Shown here: piece after piece, positions 25,588 to 39,649 of the stretch | How the letters are laid out: every line of letters begins with the position of its first letter | Position numbering within the stretch: position 1 is the first letter of the stretch | NCBI RefSeq assembly: GCF_013267195.1 | Contig: NZ_CP053941.1 | Coordinates: 2,480,001-2,544,000, forward strand | Length of the DNA stretch: 64,000 nucleotides | Direction: 5' to 3' | DNA from: Halorubrum salinarum | Lineage (GTDB): Archaea; Halobacteriota; Halobacteria; Halobacteriales; Haloferacaceae | Position numbers and translations under genes: made by a program | Notes under the pieces: generated by a model | The model's database searches: none | Seen by the model: only the letters and a program-made list of their open reading frames with translations | What the model was told of the DNA's origin: nothing

Positions 25588-26313
25588 ATGCGACTCGCTC
25601 GACTGCTCACGCCGGACGGTCCCGTCGCCGGCCGCTACGACGACGGCGGGGTCGTCGCGGACGACGGCCGCTACGAGGTCGGCCGCGACGGCCGGCTGCT
25701 CCCGCCCTGTGACCCCAGCGCGCTGTACTGCGTCGGCCGGAACTACGCCGAGACGCTCGACCAGATGGACTACGAGCGGCCTGACGAGCCGGACTTCTTC
25801 GTCAAGCCGCCGGCCAGCCTGCTGGCGCACGGCGAGCCGATCCGGTACCCGGAGTGGACCGACGAGCTGACCTACGCCGGCGAACTGGTCGCGGTGATCG
25901 ACGAGCGCTGCCGCGACCTCGCGCCCGATGAGGTGCCGGGCGTCGTGCGCGGCTACACGGTCATGAACGACGTCGACGCCCTCGACCAGCAGGGGCGGAC
26001 CGCCCGCAAGGCGTTCGACGGCTCCGCGCCGCTGGGGCCGTGGATCGAGACCGACGTCGACCCGACGGCCCTCGACATCGAGACGACCGTTGGCGGCGAG
26101 ACGCGCCAGGACGCCAACACGGAGCTGATGCTGTTCGGTCCCCGCGAGATCGTCTCGTACCTCTCGAAGCGGTTCTCCTTCGAGCCCGGCGACTGTATCG
26201 CGTTCGGCAGCCCCGCGAACCCCGGTCTCGTCGAACCGGGCGAGCGCGTCGAGATCACGTACGAAGGGGTCGGGACGCTCTCGAACCCGGTGGTCGCGCC
26301 CGGCGCAGACTGA
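25588..26313 (+). CDS. Fumarylacetoacetate hydrolase (FAH) family protein, altered metal site
   Basis: A 241-aa FAH-fold protein. Motifs are YCVGRNYAETLDQM, DFFVKPPASLL, YTVMNDVDALDQQG and ANTELMLFGPREIVSYLS, plus the C-terminal PGDCIAFGSPANPGLVEPG. In active family members the metal is held by Glu-x-Glu and a later Asp; the expected YEGEL reads YAGEL here, so the first Glu is Ala. The later Asp in NDVDA is kept. Activity may be altered or lost. Family members hydrolyse or decarboxylate acylpyruvates or related oxoacids. Confidence 0.85.
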   Translation: MRLARLLTPDGPVAGRYDDGGVVADDGRYEVGRDGRLLPPCDPSALYCVGRNYAETLDQMDYERPDEPDFFVKPPASLLAHGEPIRYPEWTDELTYAGELVAVIDERCRDLAPDEVPGVVRGYTVMNDVDALDQQGRTARKAFDGSAPLGPWIETDVDPTALDIETTVGGETRQDANTELMLFGPREIVSYLSKRFSFEPGDCIAFGSPANPGLVEPGERVEITYEGVGTLSNPVVAPGAD

Positions 26314-26360
26314 CGCGCCGCGGGCGGCCAATGAGCGGCGGGCGGCTGGCGAGTGGCGGG

Positions 26361-26396
26361 CAGCCGGCCAGCGGTGGCCAGCCGGCCAGCGGCGGA
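26361..26396. repeat. 18-bp tandem duplication in the intergenic gap
   Basis: CAGCCGGCCAGCGGTGGC at 26361-26378 is followed by CAGCCGGCCAGCGGCGGA at 26379-26396. A related GGCGGCTGGCGAGTGGCG precedes them. It lies between converging genes and probably arose by slippage. Confidence 0.7.
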
Positions 26397-26400
26397 CGGC

Positions 26401-27267
26401 TCAGCGGTCCGCCCGGTCGAGGTCGTCGACGCTCGCGTCGTCGATCAGGTCGGTTGCGGTCCGCAGGCTCTCCTCGTCGCCGGTTCGGACGTAAGCCCCG
26501 AGCGCCGCGGCGGCGTCGACGAGGGCGTCCGCGGTCGTGGGCGACACGTCGCCGCCGAGGGCGTCGACGCGCGTGACGCGGTCGCGGAGGCGTTCGAAGG
26601 CGTCGCGGGCGGGGGCGATCCTGTCTTCGGGATCGGATCCGTCGACAGTGACCGTCGGCGCGTCGTCGGCGTCGGTCTCGTCGTCGGCGTCGGTCGCATC
26701 ATCGGCGTCGGTCTCGTCCTCGGTCGGTTCGGCCCCGGCTTCGAGTTCGTCGAGGAAGTCGAGCGCGTCGCTCCGGTAAGCCTCGACTGCGCGCACGGCC
26801 GCCATTCCTCGCGCCTCTCGGAGCGCGGTCGGGACCTCCTCGGCCGCGGGTCGGTCGCCGTCGTCCGCGCCGGCGAGCAGCGCGAGGAGGTACTCCCCGT
26901 CGGTGTCGGTCGGGTCGCGTAGCCGCTCGAAGCAGTCGACGGCCTCCAGCAGCTCGCGGGCCGCGAGGTACGTCCCGTCGAGCGGGGCCAGCCGTCCCCC
27001 GTCGATGAACCCGCGCTTCCGGCAGTACTCCCGGAGGTCGGACTGGAGCTCGTCGACGCCGGAGCGGGGGAGGGTCCCCTGCGCCTCTCCGAACCGCTCG
27101 CGGTGGGGGGCGAGGTCGAGCGAGACGGGGGCGTCCGTGTGGGCCGTGCGGTCGTCGACCCCGACGCTGCGCAGGTCGCCGCAGCTCGGACACGCGACGG
27201 AGCCCGTGTCGTAGTACGACCACCGCGCGCCGCAGGACTGGCACTCGCGTTCGCCGCGGACCTTCAT
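26401..27267 (-). CDS. Zinc-ribbon protein of unknown function (DUF7117-like)
   Basis: A 288-aa protein. An N-terminal zinc ribbon has four Cys (CQSCGARW and VACPSCGDLR at residues 9-33), followed by a conserved-looking DLAPHRERFGEAQG segment, a helical domain (DLREYCRKRGFIDGGRLAPL, TYLAARELLEAVDCFE) and an acidic spacer with three DADD units (ATDADDETDADD). The C-terminus is helical. It matches the haloarchaeal type I remember as DUF7117; function unknown. Converges with the FAH gene. Confidence 0.7.
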   Translation of the reverse strand: MKVRGERECQSCGARWSYYDTGSVACPSCGDLRSVGVDDRTAHTDAPVSLDLAPHRERFGEAQGTLPRSGVDELQSDLREYCRKRGFIDGGRLAPLDGTYLAARELLEAVDCFERLRDPTDTDGEYLLALLAGADDGDRPAAEEVPTALREARGMAAVRAVEAYRSDALDFLDELEAGAEPTEDETDADDATDADDETDADDAPTVTVDGSDPEDRIAPARDAFERLRDRVTRVDALGGDVSPTTADALVDAAAALGAYVRTGDEESLRTATDLIDDASVDDLDRADR

Positions 27268-27409
27268 GGCGACCGGTTCGTCGCGTCCGCCCTAAACGGC
27301 TGCGGGTCGCCTGGTGGCCCGTGACACGGTGCCTGGGTCGGCCGCTCTCCCCCCGAACCGTCCGGGGCCAGTGGCCAGCCTATTTCACGCCCTCCGTCGA
27401 ACGGCCCGT

Positions 27410-28519
27410 ATGAGCTGGCACGCCGTCGCGGCCGTCGACCGCGCCGTCCGCGTCACGCGCGGGTTCCTCTTCCCCTTCGAAGCGGTCCGGTGGGCGAAGC
27501 TCGGGTTCCTGGCGCTCGTGATGGCGGGCGGCGGCGCGGGGGCGTCGGGCGCGACGACGTCGTCTCTCGGCGGTCCCGCCGGCGGCGGCGCCGGCGCCTG
27601 GAGCGACGCCGGGCCGACGGAGCCCGCGTCGGTGCCCGCGGGCGTCGAACGCGCCGCGAACGCGGGGATCGAGCGCCTCGCCGAGGTCGACGCCGCGGTG
27701 CTGACCGGACTCGCCCTCGGAGTCCTCCTCGCGGGGATGGCCTTGTTCGCGTGTTCGATCGCGTTTCGGCTCGTCTTCTACGAGGCGCTCTCGACGACGG
27801 AGGTCGCGCTGTGGCGGCCGTTCCGCGACCGCTTCCGACAGGCGCTCGGGCTCCTCGGCGTCGCGGTGGTGAGTGCGGTCGCCGTCGGGCTTCCCGCGGT
27901 CGCGGTCGCGATTGCGCTCGACCCCGAGCTGTTGCGGTTCCTCGGCGTTTCGCTCGGGGGATTACCTAGACAGTCGTCGGTGAGCGCTCCGGCGTTCGGC
28001 GTGCTGGCCGTGATCGGAGCCACTGTCGCGCTCGTCGGGACCGTCGTCTCCAGGATCACCTTCGAGTTCGTCGCGCCGGCGATGGTCGCCCGAGACGTGG
28101 GCGTGATCGACGGGTGGCGGGCGGTCTGGGCGTCGTTCCGCGGATCGTGGGCGGACATCGTCGTCTACTTCGCGGTCCACCTCGTCCTCGCCGCCGGCGT
28201 CGGGATCGTTCAGGCCGCCGCCGCCGCGTTCGTCGCCGGCGTCGTCGGGGCGACGGCGCTCGTCGCGCTCCTCCTCGCGTCGGTGGCGCTCGGCGGCGTC
28301 GGGGCGTTGATCGGGACGACCGCGGGGGCGGTCGCGCTCGCGGCGGTGCTCGTCTGCGCGGTCGTCGCCGTGGTGGTCCTGACGCTCCCGGTGACGCTTG
28401 TCGTGCGGACGTACCTGACCGCGTTCGAGGTCTCGACGCTCGCCGGCATCGATCCGGAACTCGCGCCGCTGGCGCCGACGCTCGTCGCGGGCGACGACCG
28501 CGAACCGGCCGGCGAGTGA
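27410..28519 (+). CDS. Polytopic membrane protein
   Basis: A 369-aa integral membrane protein starting at MSWHAVAAVDRAVRVTRGF; the longer frame from 27314 has no membrane-protein character. At least seven hydrophobic segments are visible, including AVLTGLALGVLLAGMALFA, LLGVAVVSAVAVGLPAVAVAIA, FGVLAVIGATVALVGTVV, VYFAVHLVLAAGVGIVQAA and a long Ala/Val-rich region near residues 270-345. The motif SRITFEFVAPAMVARDVGVI between helices looks conserved in this haloarchaeal family. No transport signature recognised. Confidence 0.75.
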   Translation: MSWHAVAAVDRAVRVTRGFLFPFEAVRWAKLGFLALVMAGGGAGASGATTSSLGGPAGGGAGAWSDAGPTEPASVPAGVERAANAGIERLAEVDAAVLTGLALGVLLAGMALFACSIAFRLVFYEALSTTEVALWRPFRDRFRQALGLLGVAVVSAVAVGLPAVAVAIALDPELLRFLGVSLGGLPRQSSVSAPAFGVLAVIGATVALVGTVVSRITFEFVAPAMVARDVGVIDGWRAVWASFRGSWADIVVYFAVHLVLAAGVGIVQAAAAAFVAGVVGATALVALLLASVALGGVGALIGTTAGAVALAAVLVCAVVAVVVLTLPVTLVVRTYLTAFEVSTLAGIDPELAPLAPTLVAGDDREPAGE

Positions 28520-28713
28520 GTCGGCGGCGGTCGGATGTCGGTGTGGGGTGACCCGAGAGAAATCATCCGTTGTCGGAGGGGTCGATCGGGGGTGATCGCG
28601 CACGGTCGGGGTTCTCGGCGCCGTGTACGGGTCGATCGGTGATCGTCGAACGTCGAATTGCGTACTCGACACCATCGGATAGCTTTTTACTCCGTTCACG
28701 AATGGAGAGAGAC

Positions 28714-30966
<2,253 letters not shown>

Positions 30967-31004
30967 CTCACCGAGCGGAGTCAGGCGAACGACCTCGTCG
31001 GTTG

Positions 31005-31020
31005 CTTTTTATTCTTCTTC
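31005..31020 (+). terminator. T-rich terminator after maeB
   Basis: CTTTTTATTCTTCTTC, 38 bases after the maeB stop, is an archaeal-type pyrimidine/T-rich terminator without need of a hairpin. It protects the origin region from read-through. Confidence 0.6.
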
Positions 31021-31162
31021 GGCGGTTTCCAGCAGCACCCGGAACCGAAGTGGCGTATTTCTCCTGCGGGCCCTACGTTTCCCGCGACTGATCCCACGCA
31101 AATTCTTCGCGGCTGACTCCGCGTCGTTCTCCGCGGCTGACGTGAGTCGCCGTGGGAGTGAC

Positions 31163-31183
31163 ACACCGTGTTTCCGGTGAAAT
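31163..31183 (-). repeat. ORB 1
   Basis: Minus-strand ATTTCACCGGAAACACGGTG followed by T. It is identical over 21 bases to ORB 5 and is the only ORB left of the AT-rich element. Confidence 0.8.
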
Positions 31184-31355
31184 CGGGTGTCGCTGTGTGT
31201 GGGTGTACGGTCGGCCGGGGTAGGCGTACAAAATCGCCGAAGTGAACTCGCGGACTCCATCATTCTGTCCGTTTTGAAACAACAGGTTTTATTACTCAAA
31301 TGTGTGTACAGCTCGCCAAGCGAAGTGAGCAGAGGCTCGCCGAGCGACTGGAGTC

Positions 31356-31376
31356 GTTCACCGGAAATGCGGTCTC
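31356..31376 (+). repeat. ORB 2 (degenerate)
   Basis: GTTCACCGGAAATGCGGTCT with a C-rich continuation. It keeps TTCACCGGAAA but varies in the 3' half. Confidence 0.65.
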
Positions 31377-31407
31377 CCCCGTGAGGGGAGCACCGATATG
31401 ACACCGT

Positions 31408-31428
31408 ACACCGGATTTCCGGTGAAAT
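31408..31428 (-). repeat. ORB 3
   Basis: Minus-strand ATTTCACCGGAAATCCGGTG plus T. The overlapping ACCGGATTTCCGGT adds local dyad symmetry. Confidence 0.75.
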
Positions 31429-31489
31429 GTAGGGACGTGTCTTCACCTTGTCTCGCCCCAGTTCCCCCGCTCTGGCAGCCGTTATTACC

Positions 31490-31527
31490 TTCTGTCGCTC
31501 TTTGAGGTTTCTGTCGCTCTTTGGGGT
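31490..31527 (+). repeat. 19-bp tandem duplication in the origin
   Basis: TTCTGTCGCTCTTTGAGGT at 31490-31508 is repeated directly as TTCTGTCGCTCTTTGGGGT at 31509-31527, one mismatch. It lies between ORB 3 and ORB 4. Confidence 0.8.
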
Positions 31528-31584
31528 CTCCTTTTCCCTCATGGCAGGACTTACTCCCGACTCACACCACCAACCGCTCACCCC

Positions 31585-31605
31585 GTTTCACCGGAAACAC
31601 GGTGT
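31585..31605 (+). repeat. ORB 4
   Basis: GTTTCACCGGAAACACGGTG plus T; it differs from ORB 5 only in its first base. Confidence 0.8.
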
Positions 31606-31666
31606 GTGTCTCGACCGGTCGAACCACCCGCCGACCTGCCTCCCGCCTAGTCGCGAAACAGAACGC

Positions 31667-31687
31667 ATTTCACCGGAAACACGGTGT
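31667..31687 (+). repeat. ORB 5, overlapping the orc1/cdc6 promoter
   Basis: ATTTCACCGGAAACACGGTG plus T ends seven bases before the orc1/cdc6 ATG at 31695. CATTTCAC at its left end is at the right distance to be the TATA element, so Orc1 binding would block its own transcription. Confidence 0.75.
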
Positions 31688-31694
31688 CTCCCTC

Positions 31695-32900
31695 ATGGAC
31701 GCAGCGGACGACCTCTTCACGAGGGAGGACCCTATCTTCGCGAACAAGGAGCTCCTCGAGATCAGTCACCTACCCGGGGAGGGACGGATCGTCGGCCGAG
31801 ACGACGAGATATCCGACTTGGCGACGGCCGTCAACCCGGCCATCTTCGGACAGAGCCCGAGCAACGTCCTGATATACGGAAAGACGGGCACCGGGAAGTC
31901 GCTGTGTGCGAAGTACGTCTCCAAACGGCTCGTCTCCACCGCCAGCGAGGAGGGCGTCACCGCCACGTTCGCCTACGTCGACTGCGCGCAGGACACTACG
32001 GAGACCCAGGCCGTCCAGACCATCGCCGAGGGCGTGAACAACCCCGAGCAGACCGGTATCAACATCCCCGACAAGGGGCTCTCGACTTCCACTTACTACA
32101 AGCGGCTCTGGCGCATCCTCGACCAGCGGTACGACGTGGTGCTGATCCTGCTCGACGAGATCGACAAGCTCGACGACGACGCGATCCTGATGCAGCTGTC
32201 CCGCGCGGGAGAGGCCGGGAAGATCACCGACTGTAAATTGGGCGTCGTCGGGATCAGCAACAAGATCCAGTACAAAGACCGGATGGACGAGCGCGTCAAG
32301 TCGAGCCTCTGTGAACGCGAGTTCGTCTTCCCGCCGTACGACGCGAACCAACTCCGTGAGATCATGCAGGCGCGCGCGGACGCGTTCCACGACGACGTGC
32401 TCGAACCGTCGACGATACCCCGCGCCGCGGCGCTCGCCGCGCGCGAGCACGGCGACGCCCGGAAGGCCATCGACATCCTCCGGTACGCGGGCGAGATAGC
32501 GCAGGCGAACGGCGAGCCTACGGTCCGCGAGGAGTTCGTCACGCAGGCGCGCGAGCGAGCCGAGACCGACCGCTTCCGCGAACTCATTCGCGGGTCCACG
32601 CCGCACTCGCGGTACGTGCTCCAGGCGCTCGCGCTGTTGTCGCTGTCGAACGGCCGCCAGGACGGGTTCCGAACGAGCCGCGTGTACGAGATCTACGAGA
32701 ACATCTGCCGACAGGAGGGGTCCGACAGCCTCTCGCTGCGCCGCGTCCGCGACCTGCTGAAGGAACACGCGTTCCTCGACATCATCGAACAGTCGAAACA
32801 CAGCGGCGGCAGCGCCGAGGGGAGCTACACCAAACACCAACTCCTCGAGGACCCGAGCGTCGTCAAAGAAGTACTCACCGAGGACGACGCCGAAACGTAA
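31695..32900 (+). CDS. orc1: Orc1/Cdc6 replication initiator
   Basis: A 401-aa origin-binding AAA+ initiator. Walker A is IYGKTGTGKSLCAKYV near residue 60, Walker B is VVLILLDEIDKLDDD near 150, sensor 1 is LGVVGISNKIQYKDRMDERVKSSL, and sensor 2 is in REHGDARKAIDILRYAGEIA. The C-terminal winged helix (SRYVLQALALLSLSNGRQDG, SLRRVRDLLKEHAFLDIIEQ) binds ORBs. The start MDAADDLFTREDPIFANKEL is the conserved family beginning; upstream in-frame codons run through ORB DNA and are not coding. It is adjacent to its presumed binding sites. Confidence 0.95.
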   Translation: MDAADDLFTREDPIFANKELLEISHLPGEGRIVGRDDEISDLATAVNPAIFGQSPSNVLIYGKTGTGKSLCAKYVSKRLVSTASEEGVTATFAYVDCAQDTTETQAVQTIAEGVNNPEQTGINIPDKGLSTSTYYKRLWRILDQRYDVVLILLDEIDKLDDDAILMQLSRAGEAGKITDCKLGVVGISNKIQYKDRMDERVKSSLCEREFVFPPYDANQLREIMQARADAFHDDVLEPSTIPRAAALAAREHGDARKAIDILRYAGEIAQANGEPTVREEFVTQARERAETDRFRELIRGSTPHSRYVLQALALLSLSNGRQDGFRTSRVYEIYENICRQEGSDSLSLRRVRDLLKEHAFLDIIEQSKHSGGSAEGSYTKHQLLEDPSVVKEVLTEDDAET

Positions 32901-33003
32901 CGGGACCGCACTCAGCCGCTCGACAGCGACCCACGGCCGCTCGACACCGGTCGCCGCCCGTCTCCGAGACGGCGGGAACCGAACAGACCGATCGATTCGA
33001 CCC

Positions 33004-33564
33004 TCAGCCGAGCAGGCCGAGCCCTTCGATGCGCTCGACGATCTCCTCGACGGCTTCCTCGGCGTCGTCGGTGCGCTTGCCGCCGGTGATGACGATTTTC
33101 CCGCTCCCGAACAGCAGGATGACGACCTCGGGTTCGTCCATCCGGTAGACGAGCCCGGGGAACTGCTCCGGCTCGTACTCCACGTCTTCGAGACCGAGAC
33201 CGATAGCGAGGGCGTTGAGGTTGAGGTTGTGTCCGAGGTCCGCGCTCGACACGATGTTCTGGACGGTGATATCCGGGTCGTCCTCGACGGGGATCTGGAG
33301 CCCGCGGAGCTTCTCGAAGATTATCCCGAGTGCGTCGTGGACGTCGTCGATGCTCTTCGCGCCCGTACACACTATCTTCCCCGAGCGGAAGATGAGCGCG
33401 GCCGCCTTCGGCTCCTGGGTCCGGTACACGAGGCCGGGGAAGTTGTCCGGGTTGAAATCCGCACCCGGAAGGTCCTCCGCGAGCGCCTCCAAATCGAGCT
33501 CCTGACCGATACCCGTCGATGCAACAACGTTCTGAATCTCGATCGAGTCTGCAGGGTTCGTCAT
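33004..33564 (-). CDS. tbp: TATA-box-binding protein
   Basis: A 186-aa saddle protein recruiting TFB and RNA polymerase. Two direct repeats are visible: residues 8-90 (IEIQNVVASTGIGQELDLEA ... FPGLVYRTQEPKAAALIFRS, GKIVCTGAKS) and 98-182 (ITVQNIVSSADLGHNLNLNA ... FPGLVYRMDEPEVVILLFGS, GKIVITGGKR). The first repeat carries one Cys. Three TATA-like runs lie upstream on its strand; GTTTATAAG near 33592-33601 is best placed for a leaderless ATG at 33564. It converges with orc1. Confidence 0.96.
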   Translation of the reverse strand: MTNPADSIEIQNVVASTGIGQELDLEALAEDLPGADFNPDNFPGLVYRTQEPKAAALIFRSGKIVCTGAKSIDDVHDALGIIFEKLRGLQIPVEDDPDITVQNIVSSADLGHNLNLNALAIGLGLEDVEYEPEQFPGLVYRMDEPEVVILLFGSGKIVITGGKRTDDAEEAVEEIVERIEGLGLLG

Positions 33565-33831
33565 CGTTCGCTTTTATATGTGTCCCCCTCCCTTATAAAC
33601 GCCCGTGGTATAAATGACCGGCTGCCCCGAGTTCCTCCTTCGTTCGATGTCGCGCACGCGTGTGTGGCCCCGAGTCGTCGGAGTCACTGTGATATAGTTC
33701 TGATATGTTTGCCGATCACGCGCTCCTCTCAAGCCGCTCGCTCCCGCGGGCGAGCTCTACTCGTCGCGCCGCGTCGACGAGTCACTCGGTTGTGAGTTGC
33801 TCCATGAAACCGCATGACGTGGCGTCGATGG
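33565..33831. other. Interval between tbp and the rRNA promoters
   Basis: The left 50 bases hold the tbp promoter with three AT-rich runs (near 33573-33582, 33592-33601 and 33608-33617). The rest, up to rRNA promoter P1, shows no ORF or repeat that I can support. Confidence 0.5.
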
Positions 33832-33873
33832 TTCGACGGGGTTAAGTACAACCCGGGCATTCGAAGAAATGCG
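33832..33873 (+). promoter_or_regulatory. rRNA operon promoter P1
   Basis: TTCGACGGGGTTAAGTACAA with downstream GGGCATTCGAAG matches the haloarchaeal rRNA promoter layout TCCGACG - TTAAGT - GGG - TTCG. TTAAGT is at 33842-33847; the expected start is about 27 bases on, near 33870. Confidence 0.85.
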
Positions 33874-33926
33874 AGGCGCCCCCGGCGAGGGGGCACCGAC
33901 CGGCCGTCGACGCGGCCGGTCGAAGC

Positions 33927-33970
33927 GTTCCGACGTGCTTAAGTGTATAAGCCCGTTCGGTCAAGACGCG
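33927..33970 (+). promoter_or_regulatory. rRNA operon promoter P2
   Basis: GTTCCGACGTGCTTAAGTGT continuing to GCCCGTTCGGTCAAG is the second copy of the same promoter class, 97 bases after P1, with TTAAGT at 33939-33944. Two tandem promoters suit high rRNA output. Confidence 0.88.
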
Positions 33971-34086
33971 AAGAACGCACCGCGGACTCGGGCCGTTCAA
34001 CTCGGCCCGGTTTCGCAGAGTCGGTTCATCCGACTCATCCGATGAGGATCACGCCCCCTGCGCTCCGGCGTAAGCGGTGATCTGAT

Positions 34087-34119
34087 GTGAGTCGTGGTCG
34101 TTCGGTGCCATCCAAGCCG
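34087..34119 (+). promoter_or_regulatory. 16S processing stem, upstream arm (BHB)
   Basis: GTGAGTCGTGGTCGTTC, then GGTG, bulge CCA, then TCCAAGCCG. It pairs with 35795-35827 to form a canonical bulge-helix-bulge; the predicted splicing-endonuclease cut is between 34109 and 34110. Confidence 0.88.
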
Positions 34120-34157
34120 TTGGCTGGGCCGGACACCACACAGACCAATGCAATGGT

Positions 34158-34218
34158 GTGTCAACATCATCGTTGACACCCGCCAACACCCCCTTCGAGC
34201 CGGGAATCAGGCTCGAAG
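34158..34218 (+). promoter_or_regulatory. Two hairpins in the 16S leader
   Basis: GTGTCAAC/GTTGACAC at 34158-34179 (loop ATCATC) and CTTCGAGCC/GGCTCGAAG at 34193-34218 are perfect stems just before mature 16S. They probably assist leader folding or 5' maturation. Confidence 0.7.
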
Positions 34219-34225
34219 GACATAC

Positions 34226-35694
<1,469 letters not shown>

Positions 35695-35794
35695 ACCGAC
35701 CCGAGACTCGCCTTCTGGGCGAGCTCACCTTACGACCGTCTTTCTAAGACGGTCACTACTCATTCGCATTGGACTGTATAGTCCGCCCACCCAC

Positions 35795-35827
35795 CGGCTT
35801 GGACACTTCAGAACGACCACGGCTCAC
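35795..35827 (+). promoter_or_regulatory. 16S processing stem, downstream arm (BHB)
   Basis: CGGCTTGGA, then CACT, bulge TCA, then GAACGACCACGGCTCAC. It is complementary to 34087-34119; the predicted cut is between 35809 and 35810. Confidence 0.88.
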
Positions 35828-35862
35828 ACAACACGCGACATGACCTTCCCTTCGGGGAAGGT

Positions 35863-35934
35863 GGGCTCATAGCTCAGTGGTAGAGTGCCTCCCTTGCAAG
35901 GAGGATGCCCTGGGTTCGAATCCCAGTGAGTCCA
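35863..35934 (+). tRNA. tRNA-Ala (TGC) in the rRNA spacer
   Basis: Acceptor GGGCTCA/TGAGTCC with discriminator A, D-arm AGCTCAGTGGTAGAGT, anticodon loop CTTGCAA (TGC), T-arm CTGGGTTCGAATCCCAG. No intron, no encoded CCA. This is the usual haloarchaeal spacer tRNA, cotranscribed with the rRNAs. Confidence 0.98.
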
Positions 35935-36072
35935 TGTCCGTCCGAAGCGAATCCGTCCCCTTAAGTGGGAGACGCGACTCGGTTCGGACACGACGACCGA
36001 TGCACCATCCCGGGAAACCGCGGATGGGAAGGGTTCGACGAACGCCCCGTCACACCCGGGGCGATTCAATGA

Positions 36073-36125
36073 CAACCGTGTATACGTGCGATCCAGACGT
36101 CCACTGAACTCATCCGAGTTCGTGG
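36073..36125 (+). promoter_or_regulatory. 23S processing stem, upstream arm (BHB)
   Basis: CAACCGTGTATACGTGCG, ATCCAGA, helix CGTC, bulge CAC, then TGAACTCATCCGAGTTCGTG. It pairs with 39133-39185; central helix CGTC/GGCG. Predicted cut between 36103 and 36104. Confidence 0.88.
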
Positions 36126-36210
36126 AACGTCAGTGAACCATATACAGTCGGGTGACATTACGTCACTTGACACCGTCAACAACTCTCCTTCGAGAGTTCG
36201 TTGACACACT

Positions 36211-39114
<2,904 letters not shown>

Positions 39115-39132
39115 TTCATTGGCGCTGACGCG

Positions 39133-39185
39133 CCACGAACTCGCATGAGTTCAGGCGGTATCTGGATCGCACGTACACACGGTTG
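39133..39185 (+). promoter_or_regulatory. 23S processing stem, downstream arm (BHB)
   Basis: CCACGAACTCGCATGAGTTCA, helix GGCG, bulge GTA, then TCTGGATCGCACGTACACAC. It is complementary to 36073-36125; predicted cut between 39159 and 39160. Confidence 0.86.
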
Positions 39186-39199
39186 ATTTCGAACCACGA

Positions 39200-39257
39200 C
39201 CGACACTGGCGTCGCTCTCTGTAGTGAGAGCGTCTCGGTTCGAGTCCGAGAGTCGGC
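39200..39257 (+). ncRNA. tRNA-like structure preceding 5S rRNA
   Basis: CCGAC/GTCGG closes a domain with two hairpins: CGCTCTC/GAGAGCG, and a T-arm mimic TCTCGG/CCGAGA with the canonical loop TTCGAGT. A D-arm is missing. In Haloferax a tRNA-like fold before 5S lets tRNase Z make the 5S 5' end; the same role is inferred here, since the cut after GTCGGC would fall right at the 5S start. Confidence 0.75.
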
Positions 39258-39258
39258 A

Positions 39259-39380
39259 TGAAGGCGGCCACAGCGGTAGGGAAACACCCGTACCCATTCC
39301 GAACACGGAAGTTAAGCCTACCAGCGTATCGTGAAGTACTGGAGTGAGCGATCCTCTGGGAACCACGAGTCGCCGCCTCC
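39259..39380 (+). rRNA. rrf: 5S ribosomal RNA
   Basis: It contains the conserved GCGGCCACAGCGG, CCCGTACCCATTCCGAACAC, GGAAGTTAAGCC and TACTGGAGTG segments, and closing helix AAGGCGGC/GTCGCCGCC. About 122 nt. No tRNA-Cys follows; the operon ends at the hairpin terminator. Confidence 0.96.
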
Positions 39381-39407
39381 CCACTCATACGGGAACATTC
39401 CCATTAC

Positions 39408-39439
39408 AGCCCACGGACAGCGCGTCCGTGGGCTTTCTT
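39408..39439 (+). terminator. rRNA operon terminator
   Basis: AGCCCACGGAC / GTCCGTGGGCT is a perfect 11-bp hairpin with a 5-base loop, followed by TTCTT. It ends the rRNA transcript 28 bases after 5S. Confidence 0.88.
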
Positions 39440-39588
39440 CATATCTAACGAGCCGCAGCGACGCGTCCGATTCGGTAGCTGTTGACCCACCAGTGTAGCC
39501 TGCGTGTATCGAGACGGCCGGACTAGGATACACTCCGTCGGCCGCTGCGCCGTTCGAGAGTCGGGTCGAAGATTGTCTCGGCGGAACC

Positions 39589-39604
39589 GTATCAGTACTA
39601 ATAC
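39589..39604 (+). promoter_or_regulatory. Palindrome before the 39650 gene
   Basis: GTATCAGTACTAATAC is a 16-base palindrome with one mismatched pair, about 25 bases upstream of the TATA-like AGTTTATCAC at 39617-39626. It may be an operator for the regulator-like gene starting at 39650. Confidence 0.4.
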
Positions 39605-39649
39605 TTTCGTCCGTAAGTTTATCACTTCTGTCGCTGAAGTCAAGGTATC

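Larger units (their letters stand above)
31021..31694. other. Proposed replication origin (oriC) next to orc1/cdc6
   Basis: A 728-base gene-free interval lies between maeB and orc1/cdc6. It holds five copies of an origin-recognition-box-like sequence with core TTCACCGGAAAY: three pointing right and two left. The AT-richest stretch (about 31256-31306, including GGTTTTATTACTC) lies between the first ORB and the rest and is a natural unwinding element. ORBs on either side face each other across it, as in known haloarchaeal origins. A 19-bp direct duplication is at 31490-31527, and a repeated CGCGGCTGAC motif lies near 31112-31142. Origin function is inferred from this arrangement. Confidence 0.8.
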
